The notes: generated from the letters alone by a model not told the origin. 64,000 bases of DNA from Candidatus Hydrogenedentota bacterium (GCA_903893795.1 CAITNO010000141.1:1-64000), one strand, 5' to 3'. Shown: positions 35,503 to 47,366, counted from the stretch's first letter. A program made the numbers and translations.

Positions 35503-36831
35503 ATGCGCGCGACAATGTTCACCCTCATCGCCCTCATGCTCACCTCCACCGCCCCCGCCCACGCGGATGATATCGTGGCCAAGACCACCGTCGACCAGGT
35601 CTGGTCCGGACACCCCGTCGGCTTCGCGCTGCTCACGCGCGGCGACCATCAATTCGTCGCCTACTACAACGCCGACCGTCAAATGACCGTCGCCATGCGC
35701 CATCCCGGCGAAGACCAATGGCAAAAGGCCGCACTGCCCGAGAAACTGGGCTGGGACAGCCACAACTACGTGACCATGGCCGTCGACGACGCGGGCTTCA
35801 TCCACCTCAGCGGCAACATGCACTGCCGGCCACTCGTCTACTTCCGGACCACCGCGCCCCTCGACATCACCACCTTCACTCCCGCTCCAATGGTCGGCCA
35901 GCGCGAAGACCGCGTCACCTACCCCGATTTCCTCCCCGCCCTCCGCGGCCCCGAAAACACCCTCCTCTTCACCTACCGCGACGGACAAAGCGGAAACGGT
36001 GAACAGATCTACAATAAGTACGACCTCAAGACCCAACAATGGAGCCGCCTGCTCGACACCCCCCTGACCACCGGCGGCGGAAAAATGAACGCCTACTTCT
36101 ACGGCCCCGTCAAGGGCCCCGACGGCTTCTGCCACCTCTGCTGGGTCTGGCGCAACACGGGCGACTGCGCCACCAACCACGACGTCTGCTACGCCCGCAG
36201 CAAGGACATGCTCCATTGGGAAAGCGCCGCAGGCAAACCCCTCACCCTGCCCATGACCCTCGACACCGCCGACATCGTCGACCCCGTGCCCGTCAAAGGC
36301 GGCGCACTCAACGGAAACGTCAAACTCGGTTTTGATTCCAAGAACCGCGTCATCGTCAGCTACCACAAATTCGACCCGGACGGAAACACCCAAATCTACA
36401 ACGCCCGCTTCGAGGACGGCGCATGGAAAAGCCGTCTCCTCACCGACTGGAAATACCGCTGGGAATTCGGCGGCGGCGGCGCCATCATCACCGAAATCCA
36501 CCTCTCCGGCGTCACCACCGGGAAAGACGGCCCCCTCCAGCTCAACACCACCCACAAAGAATACGGCACCCAAAACTGGCGCATCGACGAGGACACCCTG
36601 AAACCCCTCGGCGCAACCAAACTGGATTCCCCCACCGCCACCGACATCGACGACCTAGAAAGCGACACCCCCGGCATGACCGTCCGCCAGTCAAACGACC
36701 TCGGCACCGGCGACAACCCCGACCTAAAATACGTCCTCCGCTGGGAAACCCTCGGTCCCAACCGCGACCAACCCCGAGAAGGTCCCCCGCCCCCACCGAC
36801 GACGCTGCGGGTTATCACCTTGCGGAAGTAG
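35503..36831 (+). CDS. secreted BNR_4-family beta-propeller protein
   Basis: 442 residues with a signal peptide (about 1-22). The body has the BNR_4 pattern: DDHNxxx-like GWDSHNYVTMAVDDAGFIHLSGNMHCRPLVYFRT (positions about 85-120), VTYPDFLPALRGPENTLLFTYRDGQSGNG and LGFDSKNRVIVSYHKFDPDG. This fold is a seven-bladed propeller found in sialidase-like proteins and in PL24/PL25 ulvan lyases, so a polysaccharide lyase or glycan-binding role is plausible but not proven. The His-x-x-Arg in HCRPLVYF is the kind of residue used in the lyase active site. Next to a sulfatase. Confidence 0.82.
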   Translation: MRATMFTLIALMLTSTAPAHADDIVAKTTVDQVWSGHPVGFALLTRGDHQFVAYYNADRQMTVAMRHPGEDQWQKAALPEKLGWDSHNYVTMAVDDAGFIHLSGNMHCRPLVYFRTTAPLDITTFTPAPMVGQREDRVTYPDFLPALRGPENTLLFTYRDGQSGNGEQIYNKYDLKTQQWSRLLDTPLTTGGGKMNAYFYGPVKGPDGFCHLCWVWRNTGDCATNHDVCYARSKDMLHWESAAGKPLTLPMTLDTADIVDPVPVKGGALNGNVKLGFDSKNRVIVSYHKFDPDGNTQIYNARFEDGAWKSRLLTDWKYRWEFGGGGAIITEIHLSGVTTGKDGPLQLNTTHKEYGTQNWRIDEDTLKPLGATKLDSPTATDIDDLESDTPGMTVRQSNDLGTGDNPDLKYVLRWETLGPNRDQPREGPPPPPTTLRVITLRK

Positions 36832-36979
36832 ACGCGTCAGCCTGCCACGTTCTGTAAATCGTGGACGCTTCCTCTTGCCGCGTTTCGCTTCTACCTGACA
36901 AAAAGGGGACAGGCCCAAAGCGGCAGGAACGACCCCACCGTCACCGTCATTGCACACCCCCTTCAGAACACGCTACACC

Positions 36980-38014
36980 CTACGACCGAGCATACATCTG
37001 CTGTTTGCCGCCGGATGCCCCGTTCCGCTTGATGTTGCAGATGATCGGTATCCTCGCTTTGTCCGCCCGCTTTGGGTGGCTGTAAAGCACCACGTTGAAA
37101 GAGTAGTTCCGCGTGGTCACCCGTCTCCGGGTGATGATGGACCGGAACCCGCGCAGGAAATCATTGCCCCCCCTTCTGGCCAGGAAAACCATGATCTCCG
37201 GCAGGGCATCCAGCGGATCGTCCACATCCCGGTCAAATACCAGGGTGTCGAAGAGGATGAACACGGGCGCCCTTCCGTCATTCGCCTCGCCCCGTGCGGG
37301 AACAAGGTCCCAGGCCATGTCATTGTCCAGATCATGCCCCACGATAACCGTGTCCCGCAGGCAAACGCAGGACTCCAACTTGCCATGGTCGACCACCGCA
37401 TCCATGAACCGCTTGTCCCGCCTACCCGGCGCGGGGGCGTATATGTCGGTGATGGTCGGCGACAGCCCCACCAGGTCAAAGCATTTCTGCGTGTACGGCT
37501 TGGCGCCCTTCGTCACGCACACCGTCCGCACCCCCGAATGGATCAGGATGGCCAGCGCCTGGCGCGAACCCTGCCGCTGTTTCAGGAAACGCTCCTTCTC
37601 CCGCTCAATATAGGCATACAACTGTTCCTGCCATTTGATGAACGCCTCCGTGACCTGCGGCGAACCCCTTCCATAGGCCCGTTCAAAACGATCCCACGCC
37701 TCCTCCTCCTTGGCCACCCGCTGCGCCCGCAGTCTGCTTTCCCACACGAGCAGCAGCTCGTCATTGTCAATCAGGACCAGCTTTTCCCTCAGATTGACAG
37801 ACCCCGTCAGCCGTCCAAAGATGCAGGCAAAGAAATCCCGTCCCCCGCGGACCAACCGTCCGATGAAACCCCCGGCATCAGGCCTGTCACCAAAATTCAA
37901 CGTACTGCGTCTCCAATCTGGTACCCGAAATGATAGGCCATTGCCGCCGTCAATATCCAGAGAATTATCTGGGAATGAATCCCGGAACGGCGGAAATAAC
38001 GGAACTAACCACAA
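36980..38014 (-). CDS. HAD-like phosphatase, degenerate
   Basis: 344 residues. HAD motifs are recognisable but loose: motif I LVLIDNDELLL (two Asp), motif II VCVTKGAKPYTQ, a motif III Lys in RRDKRFMD and motif IV VGHDLDNDMAW. The cap is helical and Lys/Arg/Glu-rich. The start is a TTG at 38012-38014 with GGAG only 3-4 bases upstream, so the true start is uncertain. It runs convergent to the BNR_4 gene (148 bases apart) and divergent from the second sulfatase. No nearby partner points to a substrate. Confidence 0.65.
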   Translation of the reverse strand: MWLVPLFPPFRDSFPDNSLDIDGGNGLSFRVPDWRRSTLNFGDRPDAGGFIGRLVRGGRDFFACIFGRLTGSVNLREKLVLIDNDELLLVWESRLRAQRVAKEEEAWDRFERAYGRGSPQVTEAFIKWQEQLYAYIEREKERFLKQRQGSRQALAILIHSGVRTVCVTKGAKPYTQKCFDLVGLSPTITDIYAPAPGRRDKRFMDAVVDHGKLESCVCLRDTVIVGHDLDNDMAWDLVPARGEANDGRAPVFILFDTLVFDRDVDDPLDALPEIMVFLARRGGNDFLRGFRSIITRRRVTTRNYSFNVVLYSHPKRADKARIPIICNIKRNGASGGKQQMYARS

Positions 38015-38105
38015 ATGCTCCTCGCAATGGACACAAATGCTATCCTATACCCGCCGCGCGGGCACCATGACCGCACCCCATCCGCAACCCGTGGAGTACA
38101 GACCG

Positions 38106-39737
38106 ATGAACCGCCGCCAATTCATGAGCACCAGCCTTGCCGCCATTTCGGCCGCCGCCCTTTGCCCCAGCCAAAACGCCTTCGGCGCCGCCGCGTCGAA
38201 AGACGCGGCCAGGCCCAACATCGTCGTCATCCTCGCTGATGACCTGGGCTTCTCCGACATCGGCTGCTACGGTTCGGAAATTCACACGCCCAACCTCGAC
38301 CGCCTCGCCGGTGAGGGCCTGCGCTTCACCCAGGCCTACAACGTCGCCCGCTGCTGTCCCTCGCGGGCCGCCCTGCTCACCGGCCTCTATCCCCATCAGG
38401 CGGGCATGGGCGACATGACCGGCGGCGGCGCCAAGAACCGGCCCGAAGGCCCCTACCAGGGCTACCTCAACCAACACTGCGTCACCATGGCCGAACTGCT
38501 GCACACCGCAGGCTACAGCACCTACATGTCCGGCAAGTGGCACGTGGGCGAGAAGTCGGACCACTGGCCGCGCAAGCGCGGCTTCGACCGCTATTTCGGA
38601 CTCATCAGCGGCGCCTGCAGCTACTTCGGCATCCTCCCCCAGGAAACGCCGCCCCGCGTCATGGTCCGCGACGACGAGCCCTACGCCCCCGAGAGCGACC
38701 ACTTCTACATGACCGACGCCTTCACCGACAACGCCGTCCGCTATCTGGAAGAGCACGACAAGGCCAAGCCCTTCCTGCTCTACCTCGCCTACACCGCCCC
38801 CCACTGGCCCCTCCACGCGCTGGAGGAGGACATCGCCAAATACCGGGGCAATTACTCCCAAGGCTGGGACAAACTGCGCGAAGAGCGCTACGAGCGCATG
38901 GTAAAGCAGGGCATCATCGACCCCAAGTGGAAACTGTCTCCCCGCGACAGCGAGGTGCCCGCCTGGGACGGCGTGGAGATCAAGGAGGACTGGGACCTGC
39001 GCATGGCCGTCTATGCCGCCATGATCGACCGCATGGACCAGGGCATCGGCCGCGTGCTCGACACGCTGAAAAAGCAGGGCATGGAGGACAACACCCTCGT
39101 CCTCTTCCTTGCCGACAACGGCGGCTGCCATGAGCATGTGGACAAGCCCAAACTCCACAAGTCCGGCGCGCTGCCCGGCACCCGCGATTCCTACCTGTCC
39201 TACGAGCGCCCCTGGGCCAACGCCAGCAACACGCCCTTCCGCATGTTCAAGCACTGGTGCCACGAGGGCGGCATCGCCACCCCGCTCATCGCCCGCTGGC
39301 CCGCCCGCATCAAAGAGCACGGCACCCTCACCCGCCAGGTCACCCACATCACCGACATCATGGCCACCTGCGCCGACCTTTCCGGCGCGGCTTATCCAAA
39401 GTCCGTCGCCGACCAGGAAATTCATCCCCTCGTCGGCAAGACGCTCGCCCCCGTCTTCGACGGCAAAACCCGCGAACCCCACGCGCGGCTATACTGGGAG
39501 CACGAGGGAAACCGCGCCCTGCGCGAGGACAAGTGGAAACTCGTCGCCACTGCCTCCGGCGACTGGGAGCTCTACGACATGGAAGCCGACCGCACCGAAC
39601 TCACCAACCTCGCCCACGCCCAACCCGAACGCGCCAAGACCATGTTCGACTCCTGGGAAACATGGGCAAAAGAAAACGGCGTCAACACCCACACAGACAT
39701 ACTCGGAAAACTCGGCGCCGCCGCAAAAGGCGAATAG
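38106..39737 (+). CDS. secreted sulfatase, Tat-type signal
   Basis: 543 residues. Tat-like NRRQFMSTSLAAISAAAL signal, S1 sulfatase domain with metal site VVILADDLGFSD (Asp45-Asp46), formylglycine motif CCPSR (Cys83) followed by AALLTG, GKWHVGEKSDHW and LADNGGCHEH. The CxPSR type is the classical bacterial arylsulfatase motif. GGAG lies 9 bases before the ATG at 38106. Paralogue of the 33570 protein, but only distantly similar, so it probably targets a different sulfated sugar. Confidence 0.94.
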   Translation: MNRRQFMSTSLAAISAAALCPSQNAFGAAASKDAARPNIVVILADDLGFSDIGCYGSEIHTPNLDRLAGEGLRFTQAYNVARCCPSRAALLTGLYPHQAGMGDMTGGGAKNRPEGPYQGYLNQHCVTMAELLHTAGYSTYMSGKWHVGEKSDHWPRKRGFDRYFGLISGACSYFGILPQETPPRVMVRDDEPYAPESDHFYMTDAFTDNAVRYLEEHDKAKPFLLYLAYTAPHWPLHALEEDIAKYRGNYSQGWDKLREERYERMVKQGIIDPKWKLSPRDSEVPAWDGVEIKEDWDLRMAVYAAMIDRMDQGIGRVLDTLKKQGMEDNTLVLFLADNGGCHEHVDKPKLHKSGALPGTRDSYLSYERPWANASNTPFRMFKHWCHEGGIATPLIARWPARIKEHGTLTRQVTHITDIMATCADLSGAAYPKSVADQEIHPLVGKTLAPVFDGKTREPHARLYWEHEGNRALREDKWKLVATASGDWELYDMEADRTELTNLAHAQPERAKTMFDSWETWAKENGVNTHTDILGKLGAAAKGE

Positions 39738-39803
39738 CTCCCCGTGCCGCAGGCGTCCCGCCTGCCTGCCCAAAATCCCAGGCCCGTACCATGTCATGGC
39801 TGT

Positions 39804-39824
39804 CGTGTCCGTGCACGTCCGTGC
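39804..39824. repeat. TCCGTG-type repeat
   Basis: CGTGTCCGTGCACGTCCGTG between the sulfatase and the SGNH gene; see the copy at 7479. Confidence 0.55.
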
Positions 39825-39939
39825 TTCCCCTCTGCCCCCCAACCCCATCCACCGTTTCCACAAAAGCCCAACGATATGACATACTGAAGTGGCCCCGTCT
39901 CCCCAGAGCGACCACGAACCGAAAAAGAAAGGCTTCCCC

Positions 39940-40731
39940 GTGAACTCCAGAAACTACCTGCTGCAAAGATGGACCCTGTCGGGCGCCCTTGCCCTGCTGC
40001 TGGCCGGCATGGCCCTCTCGGCCGCCGCCGAAAACACCGCCACCACGCCGGTGTCCCGCGAAGAAAAGCCCGCTTGGGTAAAGCGCCACCAGTCCATGGC
40101 CGACCGCCTGAAAGAGGGTCATGCCAAGCTCCTCTGGATTGGCGACTCCATCGTGCAGCGCTGGGAGGGGCCGGGCAAGCCCATCTGGAACAGGTACTAC
40201 GGGCACCGCGACGCGGTGAACCTAGGCATCGGCGGCGACAGAACCCAGCACGTGATCTGGCGCCTGCAGCACTGCAATCTCGAATGCGTGTCACCCAAAC
40301 TGGCCATTGTCATGATCGGCCAAAACAACGGCCCCGACAACACAGCCGAAGAAATCGCCGAGGGCAACGCCGCCATCCTGTCATTGCTGCGCGAGAAACA
40401 GCCAAACATGAAGATTCTGCTGCTGGGCATCACCTTCCGGGGCGAAAACCCCAACGAGGAGCAGGTGAAGCTGGCGAAGACGAATGAGATCCTCGCCAAG
40501 ATGGACGACGGGAAGCATGTCTTCTTCATGAACATAAACAAGATATACCTCCGGCCCGACGGCACCATCCCCAAGTCGCTCATGCCCGACTGTGAACACC
40601 CGAACAAAGAAGGCTGCCGAATCTGGGCAGAAGCCATCGAGCAAAAGGTGGCCGAACTGCTCGGCGAACGGCCCATCAAGCCCGAGAGCGAAGCCCCCAA
40701 GTGGCGTCCCGGCTGCGGTTCCCGGCACTAA
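39940..40731 (+). CDS. secreted SGNH/GDSL hydrolase (PAF-acetylhydrolase-like)
   Basis: 263 residues, starting at GTG with AAAGG 7 bases upstream. Signal peptide LSGALALLLAGMALSAAAE. SGNH blocks: WIGDSIVQRW (Ser nucleophile), NLGIGGDRTQHVIWRL (Gly), IGQNNGPDN (Asn) and DCEHPNKEG (Asp-x-x-His). Family members deacetylate or de-esterify sugars and lipids in the periplasm. Downstream of a sulfatase, so a carbohydrate esterase role is plausible. Confidence 0.9.
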   Translation: MNSRNYLLQRWTLSGALALLLAGMALSAAAENTATTPVSREEKPAWVKRHQSMADRLKEGHAKLLWIGDSIVQRWEGPGKPIWNRYYGHRDAVNLGIGGDRTQHVIWRLQHCNLECVSPKLAIVMIGQNNGPDNTAEEIAEGNAAILSLLREKQPNMKILLLGITFRGENPNEEQVKLAKTNEILAKMDDGKHVFFMNINKIYLRPDGTIPKSLMPDCEHPNKEGCRIWAEAIEQKVAELLGERPIKPESEAPKWRPGCGSRH

Positions 40732-40830
40732 ACCCGGGCAATCGAGAAATCGCCCATTTGGACTGCGGCGGCAACGACGCCGCTTTGGCTTCCTCAAAGC
40801 CGCGCCACACAGGGCGCTTCCCGAAAGCGC

Positions 40831-40857
40831 GTCCGTGACCGTCCCTGTTCGTCCGTA
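40831..40857. repeat. TCCGTG-type repeat
   Basis: GTCCGTGACCGTCCCTGTTC followed by GTCCGTA in the 273-base spacer before the membrane protein gene. Confidence 0.5.
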
Positions 40858-41004
40858 CAGAAAAGGTCTTCACCCTGCCGCCAAACAACAAACCAGCGGA
40901 AGAATCCCTTCCGGAAATGCTATACTATCTACTGGGTTTTATCAGTATCGACGCGGGCGGGGTTGTCTTGGTCTGAAAACCGCAGCACGCGTTACGTTCA
41001 AGGA

Positions 41005-41793
41005 ATGAATACTGCCATGTGGACGATTAAACATTTTTCGGTCGGGCATTCGCTTGCGTTGCGGGTCCTTCCCCTCGTATGCCTGGTGATTGCCCTGAAA
41101 ACCGGTGCGCATTGTTTCGGGCTGGAACTGCTCGCGCTCAGCCCGCTCTTTTCCGGTATCCTCGCCGCCAACGTGTTTCTCATGGGCTTCTTGATTTCCG
41201 GTGTGCTGTCGGACTACAAGGAAAGCGAGAAGCTCCCCGGTGAACTGGCCGTGAGCATCCAGGCCTTCCGCGACGAGGCGCACGGCATCCTCAAGGCAAA
41301 ACAGGCCGAAGAGGCCCGGGCCTGCCTCGCCTACACAGGCCAGCTCGCCGAGGCCATTCTGGACTGGTTTCAAAAGAAGCGTCGCACCCAGGAGGTCTTT
41401 GACCTGATACGCGGACTCAATGACCAGTTCAGAGCCATCGAACCCTTCACCGCGCCCCAGTTCATCGCCCGGCTCAAGCAGGAGCAGACCAGCCTGCGCA
41501 GGATGATTGTCCGCTGCCACACCATCCGCGAGACCGATTTCGTCACCTCCGGATACATCATTGCCGAAATCACCACCGTCCTGCTTTGTCTTGGACTCAT
41601 TCTCACACAATTCACCCCGTTTTATGAATCTCTGTTCTTCGTCTTTGTCATCAGTTTCTTCCTTATCTATCTGCTCGCACTCATACGCAGCCTCGACAAT
41701 CCGTTTGGCTATTATGAGCGGGGTTCCCTGGAGAATGTGCAGCTCAAGCCGCTCGAGGAACTCGTCGCGGAAACACGCAGGGAACAGGTCTAG
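41005..41793 (+). CDS. bestrophin-like (DUF4239-type) membrane protein
   Basis: 262 residues. Hydrophobic helices at about 15-35, 40-60, 180-205 and 210-230 flank a charged helical domain with many Glu/Lys. The topology and the motif LPGELAVSIQAFRDEAHGIL resemble DUF4239/bestrophin-like anion-channel proteins. AAGGA lies directly before the ATG at 41005; the Met at 41017 is a possible start. It is 44 bases upstream of the P-type ATPase, so the two may be coexpressed. Confidence 0.65.
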   Translation: MNTAMWTIKHFSVGHSLALRVLPLVCLVIALKTGAHCFGLELLALSPLFSGILAANVFLMGFLISGVLSDYKESEKLPGELAVSIQAFRDEAHGILKAKQAEEARACLAYTGQLAEAILDWFQKKRRTQEVFDLIRGLNDQFRAIEPFTAPQFIARLKQEQTSLRRMIVRCHTIRETDFVTSGYIIAEITTVLLCLGLILTQFTPFYESLFFVFVISFFLIYLLALIRSLDNPFGYYERGSLENVQLKPLEELVAETRREQV

Positions 41794-41837
41794 GTACCGG
41801 TCCGGCACAGGACCAGCCAGACACGGGGATCGTAGAC

Positions 41838-44381
<2,544 letters not shown>

Positions 44382-44382
44382 C

Positions 44383-44410
44383 CACTGGGAGCGCCGGCGT
44401 CCCGCCGGCT
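44383..44410 (+). repeat. TACTGGGAGCGCCGGC hairpin repeat, copy 3
   Basis: CACTGGGAGCGCCGGCGTCC followed by CGCCGGCT, starting 2 bases beyond the ATPase stop. Confidence 0.75.
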
Positions 44411-44423
44411 TCCTTGCAGTTCC

Positions 44424-44534
44424 GTAGGGTGTGTGCAGTGCTGCAAAGCGGCACGGAACGCACCATCTTTGGCCATGTAGTCCGTCGAAGAATGGTGCGT
44501 TCCGTTTTGCTTTGCAAAACTTCACACACCCTAC
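44424..44534. repeat. GTAGGGTG inverted element, copy 1
   Basis: Forward arm 44424-44464 (GTAGGGTGTGTG...GGAACGCACC) and reverse arm 44494-44534 (GGTGCGTTCC...CACACCCTAC). Each arm carries its own internal hairpin (GCAAAGC type). Confidence 0.8.
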
Positions 44535-44711
44535 CGCCTTCCGCTCCGCCTTCTTTTCTGATTCGGACCGCTCGTCCTTTTCACATCCACACAAAGCTGA
44601 AAACATGATTCGGTTCTCCCTGCTCCTGCCCTGCGGCGCTTTGTGACCGGGTTGTCCCGGCCGGTTCCTGCAAGCAGTAAACCACGGGCGCGTTCCATCC
44701 GGCGGAACGGC

Positions 44712-44740
44712 TACTGGGAGCGCCGGCATCCCTGCCGGCT
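44712..44740 (+). repeat. TACTGGGAGCGCCGGC hairpin repeat, copy 4
   Basis: TACTGGGAGCGCCGGCATCC followed by CTGCCGGCT. Confidence 0.78.
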
Positions 44741-44860
44741 GTTCGGAGAGTGGCGTTCCCAAGAGAAAACACGGCCCTGCGCGGGCATGACGGGTGTGGA
44801 CTCGTGCATAATACGGTTCTTCGTGGCGTCGGCGTCCCGCCCATGCCACGAGTCCTGGAA

Positions 44861-45012
44861 GTAGGGTGTGTGAAGTGCCGCAAAGCGGCACGGAACGCAC
44901 CGTCCCGACGCGAACCCAAGACCGGTGCGCTCCGCTTCGCTGCGGGCACCCTACTGTCTCCGCCTGCCCCTACGCCTCGTTGTCGGGCACACTCCGCACC
45001 ATCTCGCGCAGG
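44861..45012. repeat. first unit of a 152-bp direct duplication (GTAGGGTG element plus decayed kinase tail)
   Basis: GTAGGGTG element copy 2 (forward arm 44861-44901, reverse arm 44924-44954) followed by a degenerate copy of the hybrid-kinase 3' end (44955-45012, sharing CACTCCGCACCATCTCGCGC with 45145-45168). The second unit is 45018-45170. Confidence 0.78.
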
Positions 45013-45017
45013 CCCCC

Positions 45018-45170
45018 GTAGGGTGCGTGTAATTTGCAAAGCAAAATGGAACGCACCGTCCTCGGCCATGCCATGCGCCCTGGGAAAGGTGCGCTCTGCT
45101 GCGCTGCGGGCACCTTACCGTCTCCGCCTACCCCTCCGTCTCCAGCACACTCCGCACCATCTCGCGCAGC
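45018..45170. repeat. second unit of the 152-bp direct duplication
   Basis: GTAGGGTG element copy 3 (forward arm 45018-45057, reverse arm 45088-45118) followed by the authentic end of the kinase gene. The forward arm's internal hairpin is TTTGC-AAA-GCAAA here but TGCCGC-AAA-GCGGCA in copy 2, a compensatory change. Confidence 0.78.
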
Positions 45171-47110
45171 GCCTTGATCGACAAAGGCTTCTGCAAAAAA
45201 TTGATCCCCTCCTCAATCACCCCGTGCTGTGACACCACCTGCTCGGGATACCCCGACATGTAAATGACCTTCAGGTCCGGCCAGCGGCGCGACAGCCGCT
45301 TGTGCAGCTCCCGCCCGTTCATCCCCGGCATCACCACATCGGTCAGCAGCACGTCCACCGTGCATTCGCACCTTCCCATCAGCCCCATGCACTCTTCGCC
45401 GTTCTTCGTCCGAAGCACCCGGTACGACATCTTCTCCAGCGCCGCGCACACCAGCTCCCGCACCGCATCATTGTCCTCCACCACCAGAATGATTTCCCCG
45501 CCCTCGCTTTCCCGGGCCCGGACAGAAGCATGTCCCTTTTCAGGGGCGCTTGCCGGGTCCACCTTCCGGAACAGCACCTCCACCGTCGTCCCCTTGCCGG
45601 GCGCGCTGTGAAGCCGGATGTGGCCCCCGTGCTGCCGCACAATGCCGTACACCGTGGCCAGCCCCAGTCCCGTGCCCTCCTCCTTCGTCGTAAAGAACGG
45701 TTCAAAGGCCTTGGCCACCGTGTCCGGGTCCATGCCCACGCCCGTGTCTGTCACGGAAAACAGCACGCCCGCCCCCAAGTGCGTGCCCGGATGCGCCTCC
45801 GCATAGGCCTTGTCCACCTCCATCTCCCGCACATCAATCGTCAGGATGCCGCCGTCCGGCATCGCGTCCTCCGCGTTCACGCACAGGTTCATCAGGATCT
45901 GCTTGATCTGGTTCACATCGGCCCGCACCGGGCAAATCCCCGCGTCCGCATGCACCTCCAGCGCGATGTTCTCCCGGATGGTCCGGCGGATCACATTCTG
46001 GAAATCGGAAACCGTTTCACCCAGGTCAATGGTCCTGATGCTCAGGGTCTGGCGCCTGCCCACGGCCAGCAGTTGCTGCGTCAGATGCTTGGCGTGCTCC
46101 GCCGCATCGGCGATTTCCTTCAGATCCTGGTGCCAGGGATGCTCCGGTGGGGCGTCCTCCAGCAGCAGCTCCGCAAAGCCCAGAATGGGCGTCAGCACAT
46201 TGTTGAAATCGTGCGCCACCCCGCCCGCCAGCCGCCCGATGGACTCGAAATTCTGGATCCGCTGCAGCCGCTCCTCAACCTCCTTGCGCTGTGTCATGTC
46301 CCTCGCCAGCAGCAGCACCTCGCCCTCCGGCAGCGGCGACACGCTCAAATCAATCCGCGCCTTCTTCCCGTCCTTGCGCTGAATCTCAAGATCATAGACA
46401 CGCGCCGTCTTCCCCGTCAGCGCGCTCGATATGCTCTCCGCAACCTCCTCGAACGCCTTTCCAAACAGTTGGTCCATGCCGAGCCTGGAAAGCTCCTCAC
46501 GGGTGCATGCAAACAGCGCGCAGGCGCTTTGGTTCGATTCCCGTATTGCCCCGCTCTGCGCGTCAAGAACGCAGATCGCCTCCGAGGCGCTCTCAAACAG
46601 CGCCTCATAGCGCTTTTCCGAGAGCCTCCCGGTCTCTTCCGCCTGCACGAGCCGTTTCGTTTCCCGGCTCAGCCGCACCCGTCCCAGCGCCATTTCAAAG
46701 AGCGCCGGATTCATAAAGCACACCCAGCCCGAAACGCAGGTGACCAGCGCAAAATCTCCGCACTTGACCAGAATATGCCCGTACTGCGGCAGCAGGTCCC
46801 CGGCAAGTTTCAACATTTCCGAGACCAGCCCAAGAGTGCTCGCGACAACCATGGCCCAGCTCGCCAGTCGCGGCCCCTCATGCACCCGGGTGACCACGAT
46901 GAGCGCCGCCGATAACAGGCTGAGCCCCGCCACATGCCCCACCACCACGCGCAACAGCCAGTATTCGGTCACCAGGCGCGTGCCAATCAGCGAGAAGAAG
47001 CCCAGAAAGGAAAGGAGAAAGACAGCACGCTGCAAACGCGCGAAATGCCGCGCCTCGGCCCCGTTCAATTCCGGCCAGTCAGGCAAAAAACGCGGGTATT
47101 CCTGTACCAT
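45128..47110 (-). CDS. membrane hybrid histidine kinase (PAS, HisKA, HATPase, receiver)
   Basis: 660 residues. About five or six N-terminal transmembrane helices (residues about 30-150: VFLLSFLGFFSLIG, VVVGHVAGLSLLSAALIV and others), a PAS domain (about 185-300) with ASEAICVLDAQSG, HisKA with GGVAHDFNNVLTPILGF, HATPase_c with NLCVNAEDAM, DTGVGMD and GTGLGLATVYGI, then a C-terminal receiver with LLTDVVMPGMNG and a Lys near LQKPL. Transmembrane stimulus sensing is likely. ATG at 47108-47110, no clear Shine-Dalgarno. Its 3' end is duplicated in degenerate form downstream. Confidence 0.93.
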   Translation of the reverse strand: MVQEYPRFLPDWPELNGAEARHFARLQRAVFLLSFLGFFSLIGTRLVTEYWLLRVVVGHVAGLSLLSAALIVVTRVHEGPRLASWAMVVASTLGLVSEMLKLAGDLLPQYGHILVKCGDFALVTCVSGWVCFMNPALFEMALGRVRLSRETKRLVQAEETGRLSEKRYEALFESASEAICVLDAQSGAIRESNQSACALFACTREELSRLGMDQLFGKAFEEVAESISSALTGKTARVYDLEIQRKDGKKARIDLSVSPLPEGEVLLLARDMTQRKEVEERLQRIQNFESIGRLAGGVAHDFNNVLTPILGFAELLLEDAPPEHPWHQDLKEIADAAEHAKHLTQQLLAVGRRQTLSIRTIDLGETVSDFQNVIRRTIRENIALEVHADAGICPVRADVNQIKQILMNLCVNAEDAMPDGGILTIDVREMEVDKAYAEAHPGTHLGAGVLFSVTDTGVGMDPDTVAKAFEPFFTTKEEGTGLGLATVYGIVRQHGGHIRLHSAPGKGTTVEVLFRKVDPASAPEKGHASVRARESEGGEIILVVEDNDAVRELVCAALEKMSYRVLRTKNGEECMGLMGRCECTVDVLLTDVVMPGMNGRELHKRLSRRWPDLKVIYMSGYPEQVVSQHGVIEEGINFLQKPLSIKALREMVRSVLETEG

Positions 47111-47285
47111 AAGAAACGTTGCCCCTGTTTGCGGTCTGAAACCGGTTCTTCATCGCGCCCGCCGCGACCTGCCGCCCTCGGCTCAAGCCCGCTACTGCTA
47201 ATTATGCGCCAAACGGCCCCCAAGGTCAATCCCATTTTTCGAGCCTATTCTTGCCTATATTCATGTTCCCCAGAATGGACACCTC

Positions 47286-47323
47286 CCGTGCCCGTCCGTG
47301 GGTTATGGTATGCTTGTCCGTAG
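47286..47323. repeat. TCCGTG-type repeat
   Basis: CGTGCCCGTCCGTGGG and GTCCGTAGG units about 45 bases before the first C39-like gene. Confidence 0.45.
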
Positions 47324-47366
47324 GATTTCTGACAAACCCGGCTCAAGGGCGGAAAGGAAGCGGACC

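Larger units (their letters stand above)
44382..45127. other. repeat island between the P-type ATPase and hybrid kinase
   Basis: 746 bases with no supportable gene. It is made almost entirely of two copies of the GCCGGC hairpin repeat and three copies of an inverted GTAGGGTG element, one of them in a 150-bp direct duplication that includes a degenerate copy of the kinase 3' end. Confidence 0.75.
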
